Origin: Lepidodermella squamata
Taxonomy: Eukaryota; Gastrotricha
Length of the DNA: 64,000 nucleotides
Reading direction: 5' to 3'
Assembly (NCBI GenBank): GCA_047495785.1
Contig: JBLDXI010000007.1
Coordinates: 2,604,001 to 2,668,000, forward strand
Each line of letters opens with the position of its first letter. Position 1 is the stretch's first letter. This document shows, piece after piece, positions 1 to 10,871 of the stretch. The notes below the pieces were generated by a model, which saw only the letters and a program-made list of their open reading frames with translations, was not told where the DNA came from and searched no databases. The translations under genes and the position numbers were made by a program.

Positions 1-200
1 TAAGTCTCAGAACTGCACTCAAAAAAGCAACCCAATAAGCAGGTTTCATGAAAAATATTTATTTTGTAAATCTTTTGAACGGCATGCCAGAGCCAATATC
101 AACATCAACTGATTGCTGAGTGTCATTTTACATTTTACATCGAAATATCTAATTTCGTGATATTTACCAATGATTATTTCCTAATAGAGGGTAATACGAT

Positions 201-612
201 TTAACGACGACCCAAGCCAACGATAGCTGGCTCAAATTGGCGGTAGGAGTCGTCGTAATCTGATGCGATTTTGTTATAGTCATCTTCATCGTCATTTTCA
301 GCATCGTTCATACTGCTGCCGTAAGGATTGTAGGGTGCTGCATTCATACTGTCTCCAGATTTCAGTGATGGGTGGTTCCCTTGTAAGCCCATTCGAGGAT
401 CGTATCGACGCTTGATAAAATTTCACAAAAACTTAAAAAATGGAAAAAATGAAAGAAGTACGAAAAATAATTTCCCACAGAGCTAGGCTCCGTCATAATT
501 AATTTTAGGAATTTTCCTTAGAAGCCTCTTTTACCTGGAGAATAAGTCCATATGCTGCATCGTGGGCCATCAAATAAATGACAGCAAATACGAAGCACAG
601 TTTGATAAACAT
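201..612 (-). CDS. Secreted precursor with C-terminal amidation site (neuropeptide-like)
   Basis: Two exons, 612-535 and 410-201, give 95 residues. Exon 1 is a complete hydrophobic signal peptide starting MFIKLCFVFAV and ends at a GTAAAA donor; exon 2 follows an ATCAAG acceptor. The mature part starts with Arg-Arg, is acidic (a DDEDD stretch), and ends AIVGLGRR before the stop. A C-terminal Gly followed by dibasic residues is the usual signal for prohormone cleavage and amidation, so a peptide ending ...VGL-amide is inferred. There are no repeated peptide copies and no family is recognised. It lies beside another small precursor (1051-1311) with the same Gly-Arg-Arg ending. An acidic secreted protein with a chance GRR terminus is the alternative. 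Confidence 0.6.
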
Positions 613-1050
613 GTTGACGAAGGAGTTTGATATATTCGAAAATATTTTGAAAATAGAATTATGTGGAATCAGGCTTTATTCCGGTCAAAGCGTTAAAACG
701 TGGGATTGTCAAATGTGGGCGGCAGTTGTGACCAGTACAGCTGATTGCTGAGTGCTAACACGAGCTAATTAAGAGACCGCTATTCAATTCTCTTCGGAGT
801 TTTCGCCATCAATAATTCATAGGCTTCCACACTTCCACGCTCCTCTGAGAGCGGCCCATCGCATGATACTCAGTTATATGACGTCACACGACACATTTCA
901 AGGTGGAAAGTTATTTTAATAGAAAAAATGTATAACCTGACAGATCTAAGTGGTCAAAGTCGCAGGAAAATTCAGAAAATATTAAGCGGAACATTTTGTT
1001 GAGTTATGGTGATTTTAAGTCTGAAATAATATAGGTTTATCATTGGACAT

Positions 1051-1311
1051 CTAGCGGCGGCCTTGGCCAGCGAGCATAGCCCAAACGTCGCCGTTGAAAT
1101 TCACACCATCGATTTGACGATCGCCAAAGTCCTGTTGGTGGAATCCATCGTCAAATGCGAAATCGCTCAGAAGGCTCGATCGTTTGGAAGCTCTTGCCGC
1201 TTTCGAAAATTTCGATAGCTTCTTGTTGTAGCCTCCCAACGCCTCGGTGAAATCCAGCAGGGCGAGCACAACCAAGAAGACGGCCAAGTAGAGCATGATT
1301 TTTCCTGCCAT
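1051..1311 (-). CDS. Secreted precursor ending Gly-Arg-Arg (neuropeptide-like)
   Basis: Single exon of 86 residues. The start at 1311 is preceded by ACAAA and opens a strong signal peptide (MAGKIMLYLAVFLVVLALL). A Lys-Arg site follows about residue 43 (ARASKR), then about 39 residues ending VWAMLAGQ and the terminal GRR. Cleavage at the two basic sites would release one long peptide amide. The layout (signal, propeptide, one dibasic site, one long peptide, GRR end) resembles invertebrate peptide hormone precursors, but I cannot assign it to calcitonin/DH31, PDF or another named family. It lies 440 bp from the other GRR precursor in the same orientation; the peptides are not obviously similar, so they are neighbours in kind rather than evident duplicates. 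Confidence 0.6.
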   Translation of the reverse strand: MAGKIMLYLAVFLVVLALLDFTEALGGYNKKLSKFSKAARASKRSSLLSDFAFDDGFHQQDFGDRQIDGVNFNGDVWAMLAGQGRR

Positions 1312-2950
1312 TTTGTGTTGATAAAATCTCGTAAATAAAACTAGAAATGAAAAGTGTAAATTTGTAGGACTAAACATTCGTTTGTATACACTGCTACTCA
1401 AGCTGAATAATTGGGGTAAAATGAATTATCGTTTGCAGACAGTTTGAGAGTAGAGGGCGGCTATAGTTCAAGTGAGATAGAAATGTCGCGGTTTGTTGCA
1501 GCGTAAAAAATTGCCGCGTATATATAGTTGCGCGCTTTTAATTAAATTGCGCACTCTAATCCGCGACCAGGGCTGCTTGCGCCCAGACAAAAAAATACGC
1601 AAGTAATCAGCTGATAATCGGATGCTGCGGCTCATTATCATTATCATCGTGGCTTGTTTTTTTGCAAATTATTGACATGGCTTAGGCTCAATTACTACGG
1701 CTGCCGGACGTAGAATGTCACTTCCTGCGCTGTTATTATAAGCAATTTCCTGCGCATTGTGTGGGTTAATACTTTTTGATGAACTCCCCTGCACTTTTAG
1801 GAAGACCGCTTGTCGCGTGGAATGATAATACCGTCGGACGCAGTTGATTAAGCGCGGCGGGGCTCATCGAAATCTTAACCAGGTCAAGTGGTTCGTTTTT
1901 AGATGTTCGATCTAGAATGTAGCTCTAAGTCTTCGTACGTCAGACAAATGATGAAAAAACTGTCACTTGAACTTCGACTTGTGCAGATAGGAATTCGTAA
2001 TCATCTGCCTTTTCTCTGAATGATGAAGTTTTTTCACGAGATTATCTCTTATGACAACAGAGATGAGGACTCCCAAGGGAGCCATTTCAGCGAAATATCT
2101 TCGAGGTTGATCATATGCAAATACACCAACTCCTACTCTAATTGCTGCTCGCCATTGTGAACATATTATCTCTTACAAATTGCTGCGGGACAATCCCCTT
2201 GACGATAATCCACATGTGATTGCCTGAGATTCGATGACGACAGCCAAATCCCAAACGCATACACCTAGAACAGCTTGATTGCTTCGTTGTCGATTAGTGG
2301 TGCGATATCCTATAACCCCAAATGGGCTCCGATAAATCACAAAAAATTGAGAGTCAAAATAAACTCGAAGTAACTTGAAAAAAGACAGGGTCTTCGGGTG
2401 AATGCTTTAACGCTAAGTTCTACGAATTAAATGCTCAAATTTCCTTGCTCAAATTATCCTTCACGTTTTAGCTTTGGAAAGCAAGATATCGGAAATTGCC
2501 GACTTTCCTGGATTTGGAGAGAATTCATTAACCTAGGTAAAACGATTCTCTCATCAACGTCAGCACCAAAACCTCGATTTATGGTAGACTGTCTTGTTCT
2601 GCAACATAATGGCTTTTGAACGTTTCAACCTGTTTCATCTGACTGAAATAAAAATATCCATTCCGTAACGATTTGTATTGGCGTAATGTCAAAAGAGACA
2701 CCGTCACAGTTCCTCTTATTCTTTTACGATGCAATGGGCGAAACATCAGCCAAGGTTGCAGTTTTCTACACAATTTTAGATTTTGAAAGTCATCTACCTG
2801 GATCCTTAAATATAATGGCTATCACGTTCCTTGTTTCTCTTTGTTAACTGTGGGAGGCGGGAGCACGGAGTTTCTACATTTTCATTGTTTTACCGATTTT
2901 CATGCTGAAGGAAAACACATTTCAAAGGCTTTTGTTTCATTAAACACAAA
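1312..2950. other. Intergenic region, no gene recognised
   Basis: No open frame here has a domain, signal peptide or convincing splice pattern. The right end should hold the promoter of the lectin gene at 2951; the left end holds upstream sequence of the GRR precursor, with a TATATATAG stretch near 1520-1528. Confidence 0.5.
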
Positions 2951-3991
2951 ATGTTCTCCTCCATTAAATTGCTAAATCTCTTCGCCTGTCTCGCGCTCGC
3001 CAAGCAAGCCTACGGGAAGAACTGTTTATTCCCATCTGATTCGGCGAACGGGAAGTGGGCTTTGTCGAACAATTCAGACAGCGATGTCACCTTAGACCCG
3101 AAATCGACCTACAAACCTGGATCAGTCCTTGCGTTGGTGTGTGAGCAAGGTTTCCGCCTTTACGGTGGCTCAGCCGAGGTTGTCTGCCTATCATCAGGTC
3201 GCTGGTTTGGCACTCCTAAATGCGCATCATTCCCAAGTTAGTTCCACTTATATAAAATACCAGAAATCCGGGATAATTCATGCATTCTGTATTGAAGGCT
3301 GTGCGGATCTACCTAGGGTGCGTAATGGTTTGATACTTCAACCGAACTCCCTCCTCCAAAATACCAGGAAGTTTGTTTGCGACCCAGGCTATACAGTTAT
3401 CGGCTCGGATAGCTTAACCTGCTCAGATGATGGTGTCTGGGAGCTTGAGGGCTACTGCGTTTTGGCGAGTGCTTTGGCGACAAACAGCCAAAATATCACC
3501 AGCGATCGAACCCAGCAACAACCTGTGAACTGCGCTAACAAATTCTTCCTACTAAGAAAGCCAATGAACTGGACAGCATCGGTTCAGAAGTGCAAAGAAT
3601 CGGGAGGAAGATTGGCCCATATTGAGAACGAGGCCGATCAAGCCAAGGTTCAGCCGCTCATGAGTAAGTCCAATGCAAAATCATGAAATTTTATAATTTT
3701 TCTTATATTAATGAAGCTGATGCTAATTCAAACTGGGGATGTAACGGCTACTTTTTCGGGGCAAGGTCTCCCGACGCAAGCGGACGATTCACTTGGGAAG
3801 ACACTGGTGCGGCATTGACTTACACGAATTGGGCTACAAGGCCAGATGTCCAGCCAGATGGCTATGGTTGCAATGGCAGTCGCGATCCGGGAACATGTGC
3901 TCGAGTTTCGAAAACAGGTCACTGGGATGATGTTTACTGCGCTGATGAAACTGTCCTAGAAGGCGCCATCTGTGAGCGCTTCTGCAGCTAA
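2951..3991 (+). CDS. Secreted sushi (CCP) x2 and C-type lectin domain protein
   Basis: Three exons, 2951-3236, 3298-3663 and 3717-3991, join in frame to 308 residues. A signal peptide (MFSSIKLLNLFACLALAKQAYG) is followed by two sushi/CCP modules (about residues 24-93 and 96-150) and a C-type lectin domain in the C-terminal half. Visible lectin features are the helix 2 motif SVQKCKESGGRLAHI, a QPD tripeptide, the WDDVYC strand and a final Cys. QPD at this site usually goes with galactose-type, calcium-dependent binding, but other ligands are possible. Both acceptors end in GAAG rather than CAG. An extracellular recognition, immune or adhesion role is inferred. Its 3' end has been copied in decayed form three times just downstream. 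Confidence 0.85.
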
Positions 3992-4050
3992 TGGAACAGT
4001 CTCCTGGAAGTTTTGAACTTTGAGAAAGATTGATCCCGTGAATAGGACTA

Positions 4051-5100
4051 AATTGCACCTACACATTGAAGAAACAGTGATTCTAAATGCAGGAAGTAAA
4101 TACAACATCTTACTTTACGGAACATCAATCGTGCCGATAAGAAGATTTGTAGAGGAAATAGCCTGTCACAAACTTCCGCTTCAAGCAGCACTCAGATGAA
4201 ATCCGTTGACATAAACATGTGGGCATCTTATTTCACTGGTCACTGGATGATGTTTAGTGCGCCGTTGAAACTGTGAGCGCATCTGCAGCTGAAGACATCG
4301 CTAATGGAACAGTTTCCTGCACATTTTGAACTTTGAAATTATCGTTTTACGCTTTACCCCTGCGAATGGGAATAAGTGGTGTAATGCTGATTCCACTTAC
4401 AGCGAAGAAATAGTGAGTCTGTTTTTAATTGCAGGAAGTCAATTCAACGTCTGATTCTACAAACAAACAACTGTGCAAAGTCACGCCAATGTGAGGATTT
4501 TACAGGAAATAGTCTGTGACAAATATAACGCTTCAAAAAAAATGAGTCCGCTGACATAAGAATTTGGGCATCTTATTTCATAAAACCGACCTCTGATTTG
4601 GACAAACTTAGATCACAGCGATCAAATTGCCGAATTGAAAGCTCAAAGTTGAGTCGTGGGTATTGCTCTGTTACTTTTAATTCCTCGTCTAGGCATGAGC
4701 GCGGTTGAAGAGAAGACGAAAACTTTGCGGCTGTTGAGCTTTGTTCCTTAAACATCCTTCCCTAGTAACACAATGACGGGTTTCGAAAACAGATTGGATG
4801 ATGTGCGCCCACCCAGAAAGCGCCATCTGTGAGCGCATTTGCAGCGAGTGACATATTGCTAATAGCCGGAACGGTTTCCGGAATGAAAAAATGATCATAT
4901 GATTGCACCTGATGCTAGGAAAATAGTGAGCTTGGTACTAATTGCAGGAAGTGGTTCGACCCCCAGACAAATGAAAAATAGTTCAATTTTTTCAATGAAG
5001 CCCAAAAGGACAGTTATTTTCTTTCCAGCAGACAAAAAATGTTCCATTACGGCATCTTATTTCATTATATAGCCATCCTCAGATAAATGTGATCGGTCAA
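4051..5100 (+). repeat. Three decayed tandem copies of a lectin-to-receptor junction
   Basis: Three diverged copies of one unit can be followed: about 3890-4240 (attached to the intact lectin end), 4236-4780, and 4780-5100 (leading into the receptor gene). Each starts with the last lectin exon (words such as GATGATGTTTA and GCATCTGCAGC), continues with AATTGCAGGAAGT and GGGCATCTTATTTCA, and copy two also carries a frameshifted version of the receptor 5' coding region around 4600-4760 (GAAGAGAAGACGAAA and GAGCTTTGTTCC). None is open, so these are pseudogene relics of tandem duplication, not extra exons. Confidence 0.75.
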
Positions 5101-5125
5101 ATCGCCGAATTGACAATTCGTTGTT

Positions 5126-7534
5126 ATGCAAATGATGCGCCTCGTTTTGTTTCTCATGATCTTTCATATAAGCTTATGCGCGGTGGAGCAGAAGACGAAA
5201 GCTCTTCGATTGTTAAGCTTTGTTCCACGAACGTCCTACCCTGGTATGAATGGAACAGCTTGCCTATCTTCCTATCAAGTAGCCGTCGATGAAGTCAACA
5301 GAAACCCGAAAATAATACCCGGCTATCGCCTTGAAATAATTGATGACGATGAATCGTTCCTTGGCACGAAGGTTGCCTCATCATTGATTAACCGATTTGA
5401 GCCGAGCAGGGCTGAAGTTCTCGGAGCTAATACATTTTTAGCTCCGATAATCGTAGGGCAGCAAGTCAATTGTCACCTCACGGCTGGTATCACGCGATTC
5501 TTCAACGCAATTCAGTTCACATATGGCTGCAGTGCTATCAACATTCTCATGCCGCGTAGTAGACATTCGGCGTTGTATCGACCCCAAATGCCGATTGAGA
5601 ACACGATTTTCACCGTGGTCAAGTTCATCAAATCGATCGGGAAATGGCGAGAGGTTGGCGTGGTCACCTCCGCGAGACAGGAGGATTACAGCCTGGCGAA
5701 AAGATTCGTTGATGTAGCTTCGGAAAACGGCATTGAACTCGCTACAATGGTTGCTTCGACAGATTTTGTCCAAAACGATTTCGCCTACGAAATGAAGGCA
5801 AGTAAAGCCAGAATTTTCTTTGTCGCGATGGCAGTTCCAAATAATATGCTGGCGTTACGGCTTTTATGCCAAGCTTATCATTATGGCGTTCGGGCCCCTC
5901 ACTATCTTTTCATTATGCTATACGTCAGCAGCTTCCCGTTGGATCCAGCACCAGGTTTTTACCCTAACGAATGCCAGCCAAAATCTATAATTCTCGAGCA
6001 AACTCGGATCATCTTTTGGATTGGTCTGACCAAGAGTTACGGCGGTAGTTTTCGAGGTAAAAGTAGCCTGGGTTACAATTTTACAGAATACGAAGAGAAG
6101 ATGGACGCTGTAGTTGGACGACCTTACAAAACTTTGCCTGATTATGGAAATGATCTCTATTGCCAAGATGCGATGATAGCGTCCATAGCAACGCTCAACA
6201 AAACCGAGTACTTCTTACGAGACATCTACAACATGACGCTGTCAGATTTTTCAAGCCATCCAAACGTGATTCAACAAGTGTTGAACCGTTCTGCGATTGA
6301 GTTGGACGTGGCAACAGTTCGCGTGAATCGTGTCACATTTTCGCCGAGGCTGGAAGTTGAAGTTGAGAATCAATCCATTTCACAGCTATTCGAAACTGGC
6401 CTAAACCATTTGTATAATGTTTATGTCATCGATACGACCAAACCTGGTGGTACATTATCGAATCTTGCAATTGAGGCGTACTCCGAGCCACCGAAACTCC
6501 CGTTCTGGGCAACAAGGTCTGGCAAGCCGCCTAAAGATCTCTCTGAGGTAAAGATAATCCACATACAACTTCCTCGCAGTGCATTTGAAGCATTAATCGG
6601 ATTATCCAGTCTCTCAATTCTCATAATGACAAGCTTCCTCTTAGCCACTGTCTATCTGAAAAGAGTGGTTCGAAAAATGCACAATCCTGCTTGTATTTTT
6701 GACACTACAAGCGCGTTTTTGTTAGGGTCAGGCTGCCTCCTACTCAGCATTTCCGCTTTGATCCACATTTTGGATTTACCTAGCTGTGAATTGATTGTAA
6801 TACTTCCTGTGCTAGGATTCGCGTTGGCAAACGGAGCATTAGCAGGGCGTGCCGTAGGATTTGTGGGTGTCCATAACCGTAGAATAGGAAAAAGGAGCAA
6901 TCCCGCCCGGAATTTTGTTGGAAATCAAAGGATCCATACGAATCAAAACTCGCCAAAGTCCTCGTATCATACCACTAACCAATCAACTCAGTCACAACAA
7001 AAAATAACTGTGGCTTTGAATGTTCATCAAATTTACAAGCTAACAGTACCCGTTACTGCATGCACTGCTCTGATATCGGCTGTACTGCTGATCGTTTGGC
7101 TAGTCGCGACTGAGCCAATTCGGAGGATTGTAGAACTCGGGCCCGTGAGTTACGACGAGAAATTAGATTTATACTCATCCACTTCTCTGGAAAGATGCTT
7201 CAGTCAAACCATTCAGTCTTGGTCGGCTGGTTTCGGAGCTATTAATGCGTTACTTTTATCAGTAACTTGTTTCAAGGTTATTCGAACTAAAAACTTCACT
7301 CGGCCATCAAATCTTCAACTGGATGGAGTAGTTCTGAAATTGGCTGCTATCAACGGCCTTTCAATATTTGCGGGTAGCTTCCTGATCATAGCTACGCTAA
7401 AGCAATGGTTTGATCAGTTGATCACTGTGGCGGCTTTTGAATTGATATTTTCGTTTACGACTTTCATGATTTATTTCTACCCTTTGTGGTCGAGAAACTG
7501 GCCAAAACCAGCACAGTCCAACGTCGTGGAATGA
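5126..7534 (+). CDS. Class C (GABA-B-like) G-protein-coupled receptor, single exon
   Basis: One open frame of 802 residues. A signal peptide (MQMMRLVLFLMIFHISLC) is followed by a Venus-flytrap ligand-binding region (about residues 25-470) with several Asn-glycosylation sites. Seven hydrophobic helices follow from about residue 490: LIGLSSLSILIMTSFLLATV, a second ending LLLSISALIHIL, a third ending ALAGRAVGFVGV, then four more to WSRNWPK. The second intracellular loop is long and polar (about 60 residues, rich in Asn, Ser and Gln). The overall plan fits GABA-B-type or orphan class C receptors; the ligand cannot be read. No intron interrupts it, unlike its neighbours, suggesting a retrocopy or intron loss. 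A poly(A) signal AATAAA lies at 7586-7591. Confidence 0.8.
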   Translation: MQMMRLVLFLMIFHISLCAVEQKTKALRLLSFVPRTSYPGMNGTACLSSYQVAVDEVNRNPKIIPGYRLEIIDDDESFLGTKVASSLINRFEPSRAEVLGANTFLAPIIVGQQVNCHLTAGITRFFNAIQFTYGCSAINILMPRSRHSALYRPQMPIENTIFTVVKFIKSIGKWREVGVVTSARQEDYSLAKRFVDVASENGIELATMVASTDFVQNDFAYEMKASKARIFFVAMAVPNNMLALRLLCQAYHYGVRAPHYLFIMLYVSSFPLDPAPGFYPNECQPKSIILEQTRIIFWIGLTKSYGGSFRGKSSLGYNFTEYEEKMDAVVGRPYKTLPDYGNDLYCQDAMIASIATLNKTEYFLRDIYNMTLSDFSSHPNVIQQVLNRSAIELDVATVRVNRVTFSPRLEVEVENQSISQLFETGLNHLYNVYVIDTTKPGGTLSNLAIEAYSEPPKLPFWATRSGKPPKDLSEVKIIHIQLPRSAFEALIGLSSLSILIMTSFLLATVYLKRVVRKMHNPACIFDTTSAFLLGSGCLLLSISALIHILDLPSCELIVILPVLGFALANGALAGRAVGFVGVHNRRIGKRSNPARNFVGNQRIHTNQNSPKSSYHTTNQSTQSQQKITVALNVHQIYKLTVPVTACTALISAVLLIVWLVATEPIRRIVELGPVSYDEKLDLYSSTSLERCFSQTIQSWSAGFGAINALLLSVTCFKVIRTKNFTRPSNLQLDGVVLKLAAINGLSIFAGSFLIIATLKQWFDQLITVAAFELIFSFTTFMIYFYPLWSRNWPKPAQSNVVE

Positions 7535-7709
7535 ATTTGGAATTCTGACTTGAATTTATGATAGTAGTATAGTGAATACGTGTTTAATAAAGAAGTACCT
7601 AATTGAGCCCTCAGAGTCATTACTCCCTAAATAAAAATCGTCAAAGTCACGTGAGGAAAACCTTGAGTTATTTTATTGTTAAAAAATCAACCAGTGAGGG
7701 GTATCAAAA

Positions 7710-8861
7710 TCAGCCCTGGCATTGGAGGTCTGAAAATTGGAGAAAGTTCGATAGAACAAATGGAAGGTGCAGTCGTTCGATACAACTCAACCGATTATAA
7801 CCTGCTGGCAAGTGACGTAGTATTGCTATGCGACATGTGGCTTGCAGCGAAAGAGGGAAGCATCGCCTCAGGAAACCAACCAACCGCCACATTGCCCGGC
7901 GTTGCATCTCATCGGTTCGAACCAAAAAATCGTCTAGAGATTCTGATAAGCGGCGAAAACTGCACTCGGAACTTTGCATGGTCGCAACGAGGAGTCGGGC
8001 GAAGTAGTTAGGCTCGAGCTGAAGTGTTGAGGTTAAATAATCGTCATCTCGGCTCAAAAACGCGGCGACGGCGAATAAATCGTAAACTGACCAGCTTGAA
8101 GCGTTGAGATTCGGATCGCTGTCTTTTGGCGAGAAGCCAAGTTTCCCGCCCAATCGGATCAAAGGAATTATTGCGTTATTCAGTAGTTGCTTAGCCTTCC
8201 AAGCCGGAGTTAGACGTTGGCTGCTTTTGTAGTTCCAAAATAGAAACAACAGACAAACTAACAACGGCGTCATTGTCCGATTCTCGCAGCATAAGGAATT
8301 GAAGAATCGAGCTGGAAGACTCTGAAACAACACAGCTGCAGCTTCAGGCGCATCGATCGCCAGTAGATGCAAGTTGGAAAACGGGTTATCATACAAATTT
8401 TGATGATCGCTATGTTTAAGAAGGATTTTCAGTATTTCAATGCGAGTTTCTATCGATGCAGAATTCATGCGTTGGGCTAAATCGATACTTTGATGGCTAA
8501 TAGCTTGAGCGGTTTGATAGGCATTAGCTACAGCTTCGACGTAGTCTTCTAATGAATTAACATTAGGCAACGGCGATGTGCATTCAGCAGAAATTGCAAG
8601 AAGATGGACACCACTCTTCGATGCGTCGGAAACGATGTCACATCCTGAAGATTCCAGCAGAATGATGATAGCTGATAAATTGCCTCGCATAACCGCGAAT
8701 TTTAGCAGGCGGTGTAAACTTGATTTCGAGCAATGGCGAGCTGTTTGTCGAAGAATTTCGTGAAAATCGAATGATTCGCCTTGGTCATCGAGCCAAATAG
8801 CTGATAAAGCCGCTGCCTCTAGGCATGCATGGTTAGGCATACCACAGCTGTTACTAGTCAT
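7710..8861 (-). CDS. Ankyrin-like / SOCS box protein (ASB-type), copy A
   Basis: Single exon, 383 residues. The N-terminal half has helix pairs of ankyrin type (RLLKFAVMRGNLSAIIILLE, then GVHLLAISAE; later LHLLAIDAPEAAAVLF). The C-terminus carries a SOCS-box-like segment: a BC box LQATCRIAILRHL followed by a cullin box with LHLP and a final FLQF. Known ASB proteins use this box to bind elongin B/C and cullin 5 and recruit ubiquitination targets through the ankyrin part; the same role is inferred. It is a paralog of the gene at 11965-13089, with clear matches along the whole length, including NALCCEN-type and NAIIPLI segments. The ankyrin repeats are degenerate, so SOCS assignment is firmer than repeat count. 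Confidence 0.65.
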   Translation of the reverse strand: MTSNSCGMPNHACLEAAALSAIWLDDQGESFDFHEILRQTARHCSKSSLHRLLKFAVMRGNLSAIIILLESSGCDIVSDASKSGVHLLAISAECTSPLPNVNSLEDYVEAVANAYQTAQAISHQSIDLAQRMNSASIETRIEILKILLKHSDHQNLYDNPFSNLHLLAIDAPEAAAVLFQSLPARFFNSLCCENRTMTPLLVCLLFLFWNYKSSQRLTPAWKAKQLLNNAIIPLIRLGGKLGFSPKDSDPNLNASSWSVYDLFAVAAFLSRDDDYLTSTLQLEPNYFARLLVATMQSSECSFRRLSESLDDFLVRTDEMQRRAMWRLVGFLRRCFPLSLQATCRIAILRHLPAGYNRLSCIERLHLPFVLSNFLQFSDLQCQG

Positions 8862-8879
8862 TCCGATTTAAAGGTGAAA

Positions 8880-9440
8880 AGTGTTTTAAATCTATTGATC
8901 CCGAGTCGTATTGAAGAACTAGAGAAGTGAAAAATCTATTCACGCTGCGATTTTCTTACAGCAGCATTTTTTTCCTATAGCTATAGCTATGTGTAGTGGC
9001 TCTGTGCGGTTTTTTTGGCAACAGGCCTTATATATGTATTTTCAGCTATTATTATATACGCAGCGTAATATTCGATGCGGCTGTCGGGCTAAAATGCATT
9101 TGTATAGTGTGTATTGTATATTATGTATAAGCGCGCGATATGCCCCATACAAAGTGCATGTAAACACATTCAACTTGGCTATGCGGCCGGTAAAAAATTA
9201 GAAATAATTATATTATTATTATTATTTCGCGTATATACGCACTATATTTATGCGTGAGTTGAAGTTTTTTTATTGCGCTCCTCGGGCCATAAGCGTGGTT
9301 GAACGCCGATCAATGGCTGCAAATCATTAGAATCGATATTTTTCGTATAGCCGATATTTTCAAACGTGATCCACTACTTTATTGTGTTGAGACGTAGATA
9401 ATCGAAAACAAAATTAGAAACAGGGTCATTTTCAGTTTTC
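8880..9440. other. AT-rich intergenic segment
   Basis: Low-complexity AT-rich sequence with many TATA-like words and a short ATT run near 9205-9227. It should contain the upstream region of the minus-strand SOCS gene and the 3' end of globin copy 1. No gene seen. Confidence 0.5.
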
Positions 9441-9444
9441 AGCT

Positions 9445-10025
9445 TCAGTTTTCGGGGCTGATTGCGTTGATTTCTGCATCGATTATTGGAACAAGTTGCC
9501 CGGCCAGCTTGAGCCAGGCAGCAAGATCATCCGGAGTAAATTCTTCCTCGAGTGTTTTCTTCATCGCGGCAACTAAAGCTTTGAAAGCATTCTGGAAAAC
9601 CAAAAAAATGTTATTTGGAATCAATTGGCCTGACTATTTTAAACCAAGTAATCTTCAGCTGAAAGCTGATACTTCATGTGTACTGGCATGCGAACTAGAT
9701 CGCGAACATCAGACTGCAGAGCTTCGATGTCGTCGATTTTCGAAATTAGAGCCACTACAGCCGATGCGACTTTAGGCCCTTGGGTAGCTTGGATCCATTG
9801 ATTCTGAGCCATCTCACACGCACTGGTTCCCTTGAGACGGTAGAACTTGTCATGGTACTGTGGATAGTCGGTGAAGAACCTGTGAAAAGTTATAACAGTG
9901 TCGTAGTGACAGCTATTTGATGCATGTATCATGAAAGCATACATTTGATAAAATAGGGCCATGTCTGAAAACTTGCCAAGAGTTTTATTAATTCTATTTT
10001 TCTCGTCGAGTGACAAATCAACCAT
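9445..10025 (-). CDS. Globin, copy 1
   Basis: Exons 10025-9943, 9879-9645 and 9591-9445 join to 154 residues, a normal single-domain globin length. Landmarks: CD corner FFTDYPQYHDKF; E helix TQGPKVASAVVALI with Gln at the distal E7 position; F helix and FG corner VHMKYQLSAEDY, giving the proximal His F8; H helix with AAWLKLAGQLVPII. Distal Gln is common in invertebrate haemoglobins and compatible with high oxygen affinity. The A-B region is shorter than usual. The first intron lies in the B helix; translation through it is open but breaks the globin fold, and the duplicate uses the same junction. An AT-rich TATTTAAAT box lies about 80 nt upstream. Copy 2 is at 10872-11436. Confidence 0.8.
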
Positions 10026-10589
10026 TTCGAAGAGTGAAAGAAGAGTGATCAAAGCACTGCAAAGTCAAACGGGAAATTTTTAAGGATATACAACGCGGCC
10101 CTCATTTAAATAGCATATTACAACACAACCAAGAAGGATTTCGACGATAATTAAGACGGATCTGTCTGTTGTCACGACCTCAATACAGTCTCTGCCAAGA
10201 TTACTGCTTATGATGAGCGGTAAATATTTAATTTTAATTTCTACTCGATCACTTCAAGTGCAATACTATCGGTTACAAGGGCATGGTGGTTGATGTAATA
10301 CTGAGATTTCAATAGGATTAAAAGCCGCAACAGTGTCTTGACATCTCTAACATCTTAAGGAAGATTAGGATTAAGCTTCGCCTCACTTGCATGTGCACTG
10401 ACTTAATTCATTCCGAATTCCGAATTTGCACTGGATTTTGTAGCTTTTACAACAATCGCATTGCGAACTAAGGTTTAGTGTTGATTCTGCTAGTATCACA
10501 CTCGGCAATATATTTCGAGTCTTCAGGCCAACATGACTAAAAATTATCATCTGATAATATATTTATTTTTATTGATATCATAGCAAAAC

Positions 10590-10770
10590 GAATGGGAAGT
10601 AAATCCGAGAACGTAAAAAAGTCGGGCAACACATTCGGCAAGCCGGGATACTAAACAGAGCGCAAGCGCCTGTTACCAAGCGGCAGTTGGTGCGCAATTA
10701 GAAAACGACACAGCTGCTACAACGGGAGGTTTTATCGGAGGATCCTGCCCATCCGAACTGCTCATAGCAT
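10590..10770 (-). pseudogene. Internally deleted relic of the SOCS-box gene
   Basis: The left part matches the 3' coding end of the SOCS gene at 11965-12110 (shared CAACACATTCGGCAAGCCG), and the right part jumps to sequence like 12730-12778 (CGGAGGATCCTGCCCATCCG). The middle of the gene is missing. It sits between the two globins exactly where a duplicated SOCS gene would be expected. Confidence 0.7.
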
Positions 10771-10871
10771 TCGAAAACACTCGTATATTCAAACTTGTTC
10801 TACCAGTTTATTGTTTCGAGACGAGAATAATCAAAAACATAACTAGACAGCGGTCAGGGTCATTTTCCACT

